Positions 8,853 to 20,151 of a stretch of 64,000 bases of DNA are shown piece by piece. The first letter of the stretch is position 1; each line of letters starts with the position of its first letter. Origin of the DNA: Flavobacterium sp. TR2 (lineage in GTDB: Bacteria; Bacteroidota; Bacteroidia; Flavobacteriales; Flavobacteriaceae). A model generated the notes under the pieces. The model was not told where the DNA came from. It searched no databases and saw nothing but the letters and a program-made list of their open reading frames with translations. The stretch spans positions 4,278,001-4,342,000 of the forward strand of contig NZ_CP104307.1 of NCBI RefSeq assembly GCF_025252405.1, in the 5' to 3' direction. Both the position numbers and the translations under genes were made by a program.

Positions 8853-10775
8853 TTATTTGTTTACTACTAACATCGCTGCAAAACCTCCCTGATTTAACAT
8901 TTTAATATCAACAGAACTTGTTTTGCTTACCAATAAATATTGGGTATTAAAAGCTTTATCATGATTCCCGTCGGCAATTAAGGTGAGCTTAAACGTTTGT
9001 CCATCTGGTAAAAAATCAAATTTCAACTTCTGGATTTTTTCTTTTCTTCCTGAATTAATACCGCCAATAAACCAATCTGCTCCTTTTCTTCTAGCGATAA
9101 CCGTATATTTCCCTGGATATCCATCAACTAAAATTGTATCGTCCCAAGATGCGGGAACGCTCTTTAGAAAAGTTTTGGCCGCATCTGGCAATTCATAGTA
9201 TCCTTCTGGTCTATCAGCCATATGCTGTATACCTGATTCAAATGCAACACTTAATGCCAGTTCATGTCCATAAGAGGTGATATGCGGAAATTGAGAATTT
9301 GTAAACGTTACAGGAGTGTAATCCATTGATCCTACGACATTACGGGTAAAAGCCAATGTATTGTTATGTTCTGGTGCCGTCGTAGTTAATTCAGGCCCAT
9401 TGTTGTACCATTCGGCACCACGGACAGCTTCATAAGTCATAAGATGCGGATAAGTTCTCTGCCATCCGCGCGGCACCAAACATCCGTGAAAATAGACCAT
9501 GATTTTATACTTCGCAGCATCTTCTAAAAGATCCAAATAATACTTTATGATTTCTTGTTTTTCACTTAGAAAAAAATCAACCTTTATCCCGTAAACGCCA
9601 AGCTTATTTAACTTCTCAAATTCTTTAACTCGGTTTTCGTGAGTCAGCATTCGGTCAACAGGTGTAGAAGTGATCCATTTAAATTTACCTGAATTATACC
9701 ACATTAAAGGTTTGATTCCTTTTGAATGAATATATTTTATAGCATCTTCTAAATTACCGCCATTTTCCATCTGATCCCATTCCCAATCCAAAAGTGTATA
9801 AGGCCAATTCATGGCCGCTGCTAAATCGGCAAATTGAGTCACCGTTTTAAAATCTTTTGTTCCGTGGTTATTCGACCAATAATTCCATGACGCAACACCC
9901 GGCTGAATCCAATCTGTATTATTTAAAACAGAAGGTTTCGACACATCATCCACTAATGTAGATTTGACAATATCTCCAAGTTCTCCCACAATTACAACCC
10001 TCCAAGGCGATTTCCAAGGCAATGTTATTTTAGCAAAAGGCTCTCCTACGCCTTCTTCTGTTCCAGGAAGCGCTACTTTATACTGGTTTTTATTTTGGGT
10101 ATTAGCCAGTTTAGAAGCAGCATAATTTCGGTCTAAATCGGCTTCATGAATCAGATACCAGCAAGGGCTATTTTTTGCTTTAAACAACGCTGGATAACAC
10201 CAATCCTGCTGTACATCACCATTGTTCATGCTATTGTAAAGCCCTTCATTGGACAAATCAAACTTTTCCAGCCATCTTTCTGTACTTTCAGGAATAGAAT
10301 AAGCCGTTAACTCATCTGAAATGGTATAAGTTCCTTGTTTTTCTGGAAATTCATAACGAAATGCGACTCCGTCATTATACACTCTTAAAATTATGTTTAA
10401 AAGGGATTTCGATTCATTTTCAAAATACAAAACCACTTCATTTGCCGTATTGGAGCGTTCCGATTTTTTGCCGTGCAATGCTTTGTACTGCTCTTTAATA
10501 AGCACAGTTTTGCCAATCTTTTTTAATTTTAAGTCTTTTGAAAAGGTCTGGTCGTTTCGTACAATTCCCAAATCTATTTTTGGAATTATTGCGTCATGTC
10601 TGTCTTTATTGCCGTAATTCACCTGCAAATACCAGCTTCCAGAATTAGTATTCTGACTGTCAAATAATGCAACCACTATTTTTTGATTGGGAGAAGTCAA
10701 AACTGCTTTCTGTCCATACGAATAGGCAATCGTAAACAGAAACAAAGCTAAACTGAATGTAGATTTTATATTCAT
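8853..10775 (-). CDS. GH97 glycoside hydrolase (retaining-type)
   Basis: 640 residues from the chosen start, MNIKSTFSLALFLF, which opens a clean signal peptide ending AYSYGQ. An upstream in-frame ATG (10943) would overlap the preceding GH43 and add a non-signal extension, so it is rejected. Beta-sandwich to about residue 290, then a barrel (WNYWSNNHG, PYTLLDWEWD). The retaining-branch nucleophile is Asp400 in GIKVDFF and the probable acid/base is Glu449 in TYEAV. It parallels the GH97 at 3638-5578 in layout but differs around the barrel (WEWD instead of ALWD), which suggests a different substrate end group. Likely an alpha-galactosidase or an enzyme for another terminal sugar on xylan side chains. 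22 bp after GH43 and 10 bp before the GH31 remnant. Confidence 0.9.
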   Translation of the reverse strand: MNIKSTFSLALFLFTIAYSYGQKAVLTSPNQKIVVALFDSQNTNSGSWYLQVNYGNKDRHDAIIPKIDLGIVRNDQTFSKDLKLKKIGKTVLIKEQYKALHGKKSERSNTANEVVLYFENESKSLLNIILRVYNDGVAFRYEFPEKQGTYTISDELTAYSIPESTERWLEKFDLSNEGLYNSMNNGDVQQDWCYPALFKAKNSPCWYLIHEADLDRNYAASKLANTQNKNQYKVALPGTEEGVGEPFAKITLPWKSPWRVVIVGELGDIVKSTLVDDVSKPSVLNNTDWIQPGVASWNYWSNNHGTKDFKTVTQFADLAAAMNWPYTLLDWEWDQMENGGNLEDAIKYIHSKGIKPLMWYNSGKFKWITSTPVDRMLTHENRVKEFEKLNKLGVYGIKVDFFLSEKQEIIKYYLDLLEDAAKYKIMVYFHGCLVPRGWQRTYPHLMTYEAVRGAEWYNNGPELTTTAPEHNNTLAFTRNVVGSMDYTPVTFTNSQFPHITSYGHELALSVAFESGIQHMADRPEGYYELPDAAKTFLKSVPASWDDTILVDGYPGKYTVIARRKGADWFIGGINSGRKEKIQKLKFDFLPDGQTFKLTLIADGNHDKAFNTQYLLVSKTSSVDIKMLNQGGFAAMLVVNK

Positions 10776-10797
10776 TTTATTATGCGTTTTATGAGGA

Positions 10798-12375
10798 CTA
10801 TTTCGCTTCTGAAATCTTTTCATCAATTCTGAAATAATCAAAATCGGCGAAACCTCCAGCAGTTTTAGTAGCGTAATTGAACAACCCGAATCTATAGCCC
10901 ATAAAATGCGGAATGGTATACGGCATCTTAATAGATTTTCCAATGCTGATCCATTTTTTGCCGTCTAAACTGTAATAAAATCTTCCCTGATCTGCTTGAT
11001 TCCTAAAGTCACATTCGGCTTTAAAATATATTTTGTCCTGATTTAATGGAATACTTTGAACTTCTTTTGGATTTCCCTTTTCAGCATCCATCATCACAAT
11101 TCTTTTTGCTCCCTGATCTACTTTTACTCCAACCAGACCAAAATCTTTTTGGAGCAATGAAAGTCCGGCAAAATCTCCTTCTTTCATATTTGAAAGCTCA
11201 AGCATAGTAGTTCCCGAACATACAGGCCCAAAGGTTCTCTGTGTCAAAATATTTTTTACCTGCGTGAAACTGCTATCGATTCTGGATGTTTTTAGTCTTA
11301 AATAGCCTTTTCTTTCTTTTACAGACCAGTTTGCATTATCTGGGTTATGATTCCATTGCCAAACCAAAGGCAGATCATTTTGTCCTTTTTTACTATTAAA
11401 CTCATCTGAATTTACAATTCCAGGAATTAAGCTTTTATTGGCAGGAAGATCTAAATTTTGAGGCACTTTACCATTTTCGCCCAATATTGGCCAGCCATTT
11501 TCCCATTTTACAGGAACCAGATAAGGAATACGTCCTACACCTCCTGCATCTCTAAATAAATACGAAAACCATCTGCCGTCTGGAGTATCAATAAGCCCGC
11601 CTTGGGCAACGCCCTGATCTTGAAGCCCAATTTTTCCATCCCATGGTCCAGCAATAGTATCTGCTCTGTGTATAATTACAGTGCGCATACCGTTTTTGGG
11701 CCAGCAGATATTAAATAAATAATACTTTCCGTTAATTTTAAAAAGCTGTGATCCTTCTGCCGGCAGCATGATATCACTCTGCGCCGGAGCATTGGCATTT
11801 TCTATTAAAACTTTCTTAGTCTCTTCTTTAACTTCTGACAAGTCTTCTTTTAATTCTACAATTTGAATTTTTCCTCCTCCCCAAACTAAGTACACTTTTC
11901 CATTATCATCAAAGAAAAGAGAATGGTCGTGATAGGAATTGTTTAAAACAGTTCTCTTCCACGGCCCTTTCTCAATATTTTTTGTAAAAAAAATATAAGT
12001 TTTACCCGTTGTTCCCGAAAAAGTGCTTACATAATACACACCATTGTGATAACGCAGACTGCTTGCCCATGAACCTCTTCCGTAGTCATTTTTGCCATAA
12101 TCTAAATTCAGTCGGTCATCATGATCTTCTAAAGTTTGATAGGCATAATTAACAAGATCCCAATTCACTAAATCCTTGGATTTCATAATTGGCACCCCAG
12201 GATTCATATGCATGGTAGTACTGCTCATATAATAAGCATCATTAACCCTAATTATAGATAAATCGGGAACATCTGCAAAAATAATGGGATTATGGGCTTT
12301 GTCTTTTTGAGCTTGGCTTGTGAATACGTTCAATAAAATTATCAGAACAGCATATATAAAATCTTTTGTTTTCAT
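10798..12375 (-). CDS. GH43 enzyme with C-terminal concanavalin-like domain (beta-xylosidase/arabinofuranosidase)
   Basis: 525 residues from the preferred start MKTKDFIYAV, which gives a normal signal peptide ending TSQAQ. An ATG seven codons upstream (12396) is possible but adds acidic residues before the signal. The propeller starts with NPIIFADVPDLSII (Asp general base), has the family motif NPGVPIMKSKDLVNW, YHDHSLFF for the second acid and LPAEGSQLF for the general acid Glu. Residues from about 330 form a beta-sandwich of the type seen in GH43 beta-xylosidases, which closes the active site. Proteins with this layout cut xylosyl or arabinofuranosyl ends. 21 bp after the stop of the GH127-like gene if the longer start is used. 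Confidence 0.9.
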   Translation of the reverse strand: MKTKDFIYAVLIILLNVFTSQAQKDKAHNPIIFADVPDLSIIRVNDAYYMSSTTMHMNPGVPIMKSKDLVNWDLVNYAYQTLEDHDDRLNLDYGKNDYGRGSWASSLRYHNGVYYVSTFSGTTGKTYIFFTKNIEKGPWKRTVLNNSYHDHSLFFDDNGKVYLVWGGGKIQIVELKEDLSEVKEETKKVLIENANAPAQSDIMLPAEGSQLFKINGKYYLFNICWPKNGMRTVIIHRADTIAGPWDGKIGLQDQGVAQGGLIDTPDGRWFSYLFRDAGGVGRIPYLVPVKWENGWPILGENGKVPQNLDLPANKSLIPGIVNSDEFNSKKGQNDLPLVWQWNHNPDNANWSVKERKGYLRLKTSRIDSSFTQVKNILTQRTFGPVCSGTTMLELSNMKEGDFAGLSLLQKDFGLVGVKVDQGAKRIVMMDAEKGNPKEVQSIPLNQDKIYFKAECDFRNQADQGRFYYSLDGKKWISIGKSIKMPYTIPHFMGYRFGLFNYATKTAGGFADFDYFRIDEKISEAK

Positions 12376-12417
12376 TTCGGTTTCGATTTTTGGCATTTCT
12401 AAAGGAAATATGATGTG

Positions 12418-14700
12418 TTACTCTGTTACAATTCTAAGCTGAGAAAACTTTGGACTGATTTTTCCGTCTTTTGCCAGAATTTTAATATTCAGCACTTCCT
12501 TGTTATCTATTTTTATGCTGATTGTCTTTTTATTAGATAATGTTATTACAGCTGGTTTTTCATTAATGAGAATAATAATGTTATCGCTGTTGAATTCATC
12601 TAAAATACTGATTTGCAGCAACTGACCTTTACTGTTCTTATTCAGCATTTGATACGAAATATAAGAGCGCGTATTTCGCCAGAACTTTCCATCCTCGTAA
12701 CCAGAATTGCTTTTTTCACCTTTATACAAATGATCGACTTCTGGCTGCTGTTCACCGCAATTTATTTTATCTATTGTTTTGGCTTCAAGCGCCATAGCTT
12801 CAATTTCCTGCTTCTTCAGCAACTCCTGCTTTTCTTTATATTCTTCTTTGGAGTAGGTTTGAAAATACATTTGATAACGGGCATCGTGCACTTCAAAAAA
12901 AGGTTCCAATTCTAATGAATCTAACCTATATCTTAAGTTCCCTATTTCTTTAAGTTTCGATACATAATCTACTTTATCCCCAACCAATGCATAGGCTTTA
13001 TCAAGTGGCATAAATTTGCCTCTTGCGGCGTGTCCCATTCGGCTGTCATCTGCAAACAATCCGTCTAATCCTTCTGTCGAAGTTTTGGCCGCCAGCACAA
13101 TTGGCCCTTTGACAAATGCACTCCAATTGGAACCGTCTGGTAGATTTTCTAAATGTATTGACGTTTTAAATCTGACACTTATTTTATCTCCTGATTTCCA
13201 TTTTCTTGAAATCGTAATATATTCAGATGGTTTGGATTCGATTTTTTGTTCTTTTCCATTCACTAATATTTCAAAACTTTCAGCCCATTTTGGATAACGA
13301 ATGTTCAAAGCAAAACTTTTTGATTTTTTAAGTTTTAAAACTAATTCTGTCTGATTCTCATATGGAAATTTTGTGGTTTGTTCTACCTCTATTTCCTTTT
13401 CTTTCCATTTTAAAACCGATGGAATAAAAAGGTTTACAAAAAGATCATTTTGCGAATGGCTGTAAATTAATTCTCCATATTTGGTGTGATTTTCAAGTCC
13501 CGTTCCCACACAGCACCACATACTTGTCTGAGGCTGAGAATAAACACGGTAATGATTAGGGCGAATAGGCGTAAAATATACAAAACCTCCTTTTTCGGGA
13601 TGCTGGCTCGAAAGGATATGATTGTAAAGTGTTCTTTCGTAAAAATCCAGATAACGCACATCATTTTTATCGAGAAACAAAGCTTTGGCTAGACGTTCCA
13701 TATTGTACGAATTGCAGGTTTCTGGCCCTTCATTCGATTTGATCATGCCGCTGAAATCGTTAACAGGATTAAAATGTTCTCCAACACTGTTTCCTCCAAA
13801 GGCAACTGTGCGTTTTTGGGTGACATTATCCCAAAAATATTGCACACCATCTGACCATTCTTTATTATCAGAAATATTGGCAATCTTTTCAAAACCAACC
13901 ACTTTTGGTATTTGAGTATTAGCGTGAAGTCCTGTGAGTTTGTCTTCTTTTTGCAATAAGGGATTTAATAAGGCTTTATGCGATAATTTTTCGGCGGTTT
14001 TAAGGTATTTTTTGTTTTTGGTAATGATATACAAATCGGCAAAAGTTTCGTTTATGCCTCCATGCTCTGTAGCTAAGACTTTCTGGACCTGTTCATCAGA
14101 AAGCGGTCCGATTAATTCCATAAACCAATCTCCTAATTTTATTGCTATATCTTTCGCTTGCTCACTTCCAGTGTATTGATAAGCATCAATTAAACCAGCA
14201 AAAAGTTTGTGAATGTTATAAATAGGAACCCAAGTATTATTGAGTCCAAAACTGCTTCCGTCAATATCTCCTTTATGGATACGATCCCAAAAAACCTTTC
14301 CTTGCGGAATACCCCCAACATAACCGTTCCCATTTTTAGCCTGACAGCGCGCCAATTCTGAAAGCATATAGTCTAATCTATCTTTAAGCCCTTTATTTCC
14401 TGTAGATGCATACATCATAGCTAAAGCCGAAAGATAATGTCCGCCGATATGCCCATCCAATCCTATACTTTCCCAATTGCCATAACGATCTGCCTTTGGC
14501 GGAAGCCCAGATTCTAATAAATAAGGTGCTAGAAGTCTATCTGGATCTAAAGCTAAAATATACTTTAGATCTACATCTTGAGCATTTTTAAATGGCCCTT
14601 CTTTTAATTTTACTTCGCTTAAATCAAATAGCTTCATTTGAGCCGATAATTTGGCTCCTATCAATAGGGCGAATAGGCAAAATAAAATTGTCTTTTTCAT
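12418..14700 (-). CDS. GH127-like (DUF1680) beta-L-arabinofuranosidase
   Basis: 760 residues with a signal peptide ending KLSAQ. The alpha/alpha-barrel of the DUF1680 clan begins at KLFDLSEVKLKEGPF. The zinc site and cysteine nucleophile known from the GH127 enzyme HypBA1 are present: Glu327 and Cys329 in PETCNSYNM, and Cys396-Cys397 in MWCCVGTG. Glu308 in VGEHF is a probable acid/base. A beta-sandwich follows, and after a charged helix (EYKEKQELLKKQEIEAMALE) there is a C-terminal domain of about 110 residues as in larger Bacteroidota members. GH127 and GH146 both contain beta-L-arabinofuranosidases, and I cannot choose between them by eye. The activity is unusual for a xylan locus, since beta-L-arabinofuranose is known from extensins, arabinan ends and rhamnogalacturonan II. 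18 bp after GH95. Confidence 0.85.
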   Translation of the reverse strand: MKKTILFCLFALLIGAKLSAQMKLFDLSEVKLKEGPFKNAQDVDLKYILALDPDRLLAPYLLESGLPPKADRYGNWESIGLDGHIGGHYLSALAMMYASTGNKGLKDRLDYMLSELARCQAKNGNGYVGGIPQGKVFWDRIHKGDIDGSSFGLNNTWVPIYNIHKLFAGLIDAYQYTGSEQAKDIAIKLGDWFMELIGPLSDEQVQKVLATEHGGINETFADLYIITKNKKYLKTAEKLSHKALLNPLLQKEDKLTGLHANTQIPKVVGFEKIANISDNKEWSDGVQYFWDNVTQKRTVAFGGNSVGEHFNPVNDFSGMIKSNEGPETCNSYNMERLAKALFLDKNDVRYLDFYERTLYNHILSSQHPEKGGFVYFTPIRPNHYRVYSQPQTSMWCCVGTGLENHTKYGELIYSHSQNDLFVNLFIPSVLKWKEKEIEVEQTTKFPYENQTELVLKLKKSKSFALNIRYPKWAESFEILVNGKEQKIESKPSEYITISRKWKSGDKISVRFKTSIHLENLPDGSNWSAFVKGPIVLAAKTSTEGLDGLFADDSRMGHAARGKFMPLDKAYALVGDKVDYVSKLKEIGNLRYRLDSLELEPFFEVHDARYQMYFQTYSKEEYKEKQELLKKQEIEAMALEAKTIDKINCGEQQPEVDHLYKGEKSNSGYEDGKFWRNTRSYISYQMLNKNSKGQLLQISILDEFNSDNIIILINEKPAVITLSNKKTISIKIDNKEVLNIKILAKDGKISPKFSQLRIVTE

Positions 14701-14718
14701 TATAAATTGAGTTTGAAG

Positions 14719-17175
14719 TTATTGAAAGTAAAAAGTATAGGTTTTCCCTTTTTCAGTCATCCTATCATACAAATAAGATGTGTTAATTTTTAGAAGCTGA
14801 AGGTTTGATTCCTTAGAAATAATTGGTTTTTCGGTTTCTTCCACTGCAAAAAATAGATTTGGATTTTCTCCTGATGCTATTTTCAAATCTTTGCTTTTTT
14901 TTAGTATAAGCTCATTAGGAGTTCTTAATCTTAGATTGCCGCCCAGATTAGAATAAATAGTTAAAGCGATTATTTTTCCATTTTTCCACTTTAAATCTTT
15001 TATTTCAAAACCTCCTCTCGCTTTTAAACCGCTTATTTGTCCGTATTCTTTTAAGGCATCTGGCAAAGCAGGAAGCAGATGCATTGCTCCATCTGAACTC
15101 TGCATCAGCATCTCGGTGATTCCAGAAGTACAGCCAAAATTACCATCGATCTGAAAAGGAGGATGCGCATCAAAAAGGTTATTATAGGTTCCGCCTCCTT
15201 CGTGATTTACGCCAAGCGGTGTCAGCTGATTCTGAATTAAGCTGTAGGCATGATTGCCGTCCTGCATTTTTGCCCACCAGTTTACTTTCCAACCCATGCT
15301 CCATCCTGTAGATACATCGCTTCTTTGCAGCAGTGTATTTTTTGCAGCGGCAAAGAGCTCTGGAGTTCTATACGCCGAAATCTGATTAGACGGATACAAA
15401 CCATACAAATGTGAAATATGGCGGTGATTATCTTTTGGGTCATCCACGTCATCGAGCCATTCTTGAAGCTGATTGTATCTGCCTATCTGCATAGGAGGCA
15501 GTTTCTTTCTCAGTATTTTAAGACTGTCTGCAAATGCTGCGTCTTTCTGTAGAACTTCTGAAGCTTTTATCAGCGTGCTAAAAACATCAAACACAATTTG
15601 ATTGTCCATGGTAGAACCTGCTGTCATTGCCGAATTTTGATGTGCTATTGGCGTATTTTCAGGTGAATTTCCAGGTGCTATGACCAGCCATCCGTTTGCA
15701 GGGTCTTCCACAAGAAAGTCAGCATAAAAAAGAGCTGCTCCTTTTAATATTTCGTAAGCAGACTTTAAATATGCCGCATCGCCAGTATATAAATAATGTT
15801 CCCAAATATGCTGGCTCAGCCATCCTCCGCCCGCATTCCACACTCCCCACGTAGCGCCATCAACTGCGCCATTAACTCTCCAAATATCGGTATTATGATG
15901 CGCCATCCAGCCTCTCGCTCCATACATTACTCTGGCGGTTTCCTGTCCTGTCTCTGAAAGCTCCTGAATCATTTTCAGCAAAGGCTCATGCATTTCAGAA
16001 AGGTTTGTTTTTTCGGCTGGCCAGTAATTCATTTCGGTATTAATGTTGATGGTATATTTGCTGTCCCATGCCGGTGTCATGCTGCGATTCCAGATTCCCT
16101 GCAGATTTGCAGCCTGACCTCCAGGCTGTGAGGAAGAAATTAGCAGATATCTTCCGTATTGATAATACAAGGTTACAAAAGAAGGATCTGAAACATTTCT
16201 AAAATTGGATAGTCTCTCGTCTGTAGGCAATTTAGCTTGTTCTGTAGCTCCTAAATCAAGTTTTACTCTTTTGAAATACTTTTGATACGCAGCAATATGG
16301 GCGGTTTTCATCTTATCATAATTCTTGACAAACGCTTTATCGAGATAAGATTTAGCGAGTTTATTTTCATCACCGCTTAAATCATTATAATTTACAAAGT
16401 TTGAAGCTATAGAAACCATGATTACCGCTGAATCTGCTTTATCGACTTTTAAAGTATTATCAACTGCACTTATATTTCCGCCTTCGACTTTTAACTTTGC
16501 CAATGCATTAAACTGAACCTTTCCTTCTACTCCTTCATGATCACTTGTCTTTCCCCAAAGTGAAATTTCATTATTATTAATTATAATTTTTTGCTTCTTA
16601 TGTTCTGATGTAAAACCAACTGCAAATGATAGCTGTCCAGGCTTATCGGCTGAAAGTCTAATAACTAAAACTCTGTCTGTAAAAGAGGTAAAAGCTTCTC
16701 TCGTAAAAGTCACTCCATTTACTTTGTACATTGTTTTTGCAACTGCATTTTCAATATCCAGTTCACGATAATAATCGGAATGTTTCTGATCTGGGAAATT
16801 CAGTTCCAAATTCCCGACAGGCTGAAACATCTGGCCGTGAGATTTTTTGGTAATGATAGTCTCATTGATGAGTTTTTCGGCTTTTTTATATTCTCCCTGA
16901 AAAAGAAATTGTCTTATCTGAGCCAAAGCTTCTTTTGCCAGCGGATTATCATTTCTGTTAGGGCTTCCGCTCCAAACGGTGCTTTCATTTAACTGAAGAA
17001 TTTCTTTTCCGACATTCCCATAAACCATGGCGCCCTGAAAACCATTTCCTATTGGCAATGCGTTTTCCCAAACATCACCTGACGGAGTTTTGTACCAAAG
17101 TTTAAGATCTGATTGCGCTTGAGCGAATATGGAAATCCCAAAGAAAAACAGCAGATTAAATGAATACTTTTTCAT
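14719..17175 (-). CDS. GH95 alpha-L-fucosidase or alpha-L-galactosidase
   Basis: 818 residues with a signal peptide ending IFAQAQ. The N-terminal beta-sandwich starts LWYKTPSGDVWENALPIGNG, followed by the (alpha/alpha)6 barrel. Catalytic-site motifs match the bifidobacterial GH95 fucosidase AfcA: Asn377 and Asn379 in NINTEMNYWP (the pair that assists the base), Glu506 in APGNSPE (acid) and Asp677 in QIDGNFG (base). GH95 also includes an alpha-L-galactosidase from the Bacteroides ovatus complex-xylan locus, and L-galactose caps occur on cereal glucuronoarabinoxylan side chains. In this operon alpha-L-galactosidase is therefore as likely as fucosidase. It lies 29 bp after the esterase gene and 18 bp before the GH127-like gene. 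Confidence 0.92.
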   Translation of the reverse strand: MKKYSFNLLFFFGISIFAQAQSDLKLWYKTPSGDVWENALPIGNGFQGAMVYGNVGKEILQLNESTVWSGSPNRNDNPLAKEALAQIRQFLFQGEYKKAEKLINETIITKKSHGQMFQPVGNLELNFPDQKHSDYYRELDIENAVAKTMYKVNGVTFTREAFTSFTDRVLVIRLSADKPGQLSFAVGFTSEHKKQKIIINNNEISLWGKTSDHEGVEGKVQFNALAKLKVEGGNISAVDNTLKVDKADSAVIMVSIASNFVNYNDLSGDENKLAKSYLDKAFVKNYDKMKTAHIAAYQKYFKRVKLDLGATEQAKLPTDERLSNFRNVSDPSFVTLYYQYGRYLLISSSQPGGQAANLQGIWNRSMTPAWDSKYTININTEMNYWPAEKTNLSEMHEPLLKMIQELSETGQETARVMYGARGWMAHHNTDIWRVNGAVDGATWGVWNAGGGWLSQHIWEHYLYTGDAAYLKSAYEILKGAALFYADFLVEDPANGWLVIAPGNSPENTPIAHQNSAMTAGSTMDNQIVFDVFSTLIKASEVLQKDAAFADSLKILRKKLPPMQIGRYNQLQEWLDDVDDPKDNHRHISHLYGLYPSNQISAYRTPELFAAAKNTLLQRSDVSTGWSMGWKVNWWAKMQDGNHAYSLIQNQLTPLGVNHEGGGTYNNLFDAHPPFQIDGNFGCTSGITEMLMQSSDGAMHLLPALPDALKEYGQISGLKARGGFEIKDLKWKNGKIIALTIYSNLGGNLRLRTPNELILKKSKDLKIASGENPNLFFAVEETEKPIISKESNLQLLKINTSYLYDRMTEKGKTYTFYFQ

Positions 17176-17204
17176 GTCTTTTTCTCATTTAACAATACAT
17201 TTTG

Positions 17205-19928
<2,724 letters not shown>

Positions 19929-20012
19929 TTATTAAAGTTGTTTTTACTGCCAGAACAAACTGGCTAATATATCTTTTAAATAATGATTACCCCGTTGGAT
20001 GAAATTACTTTT

Positions 20013-20146
20013 AACACATAGAAACATAGCCCCGAAGCATCGTTAAAAAGGCGTTTCACTAATTTCAATTCACATAGCTATGTGTTAAAGCTTGCTTTTT
20101 TTGGTAATCTTAACCAAAGCAATAAAAATCTATGTTTCTATGTGTT
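20013..20146. repeat. Extragenic inverted repeat between the SGNH esterase and CE6-CE1-CE1 genes
   Basis: Two perfect 17-bp arms, AACACATAGAAACATAG at 20013-20029 and its reverse complement at 20130-20146. Between them is a separate perfect palindrome CACATAGCTATGTG at 20071-20084 that reuses the same CACATAG word. The spacer is otherwise non-coding. It may form a long hairpin in the operon mRNA, or be an extragenic repeat of the genome; copies elsewhere cannot be checked here. Confidence 0.75.
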
Positions 20147-20151
20147 TTAAA

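Noticed and set aside
10776..10943. N-terminal extension of the GH97 gene by 56 codons
   Set aside because: It overlaps the preceding GH43 coding sequence and would bury the clear signal peptide that begins at 10775.
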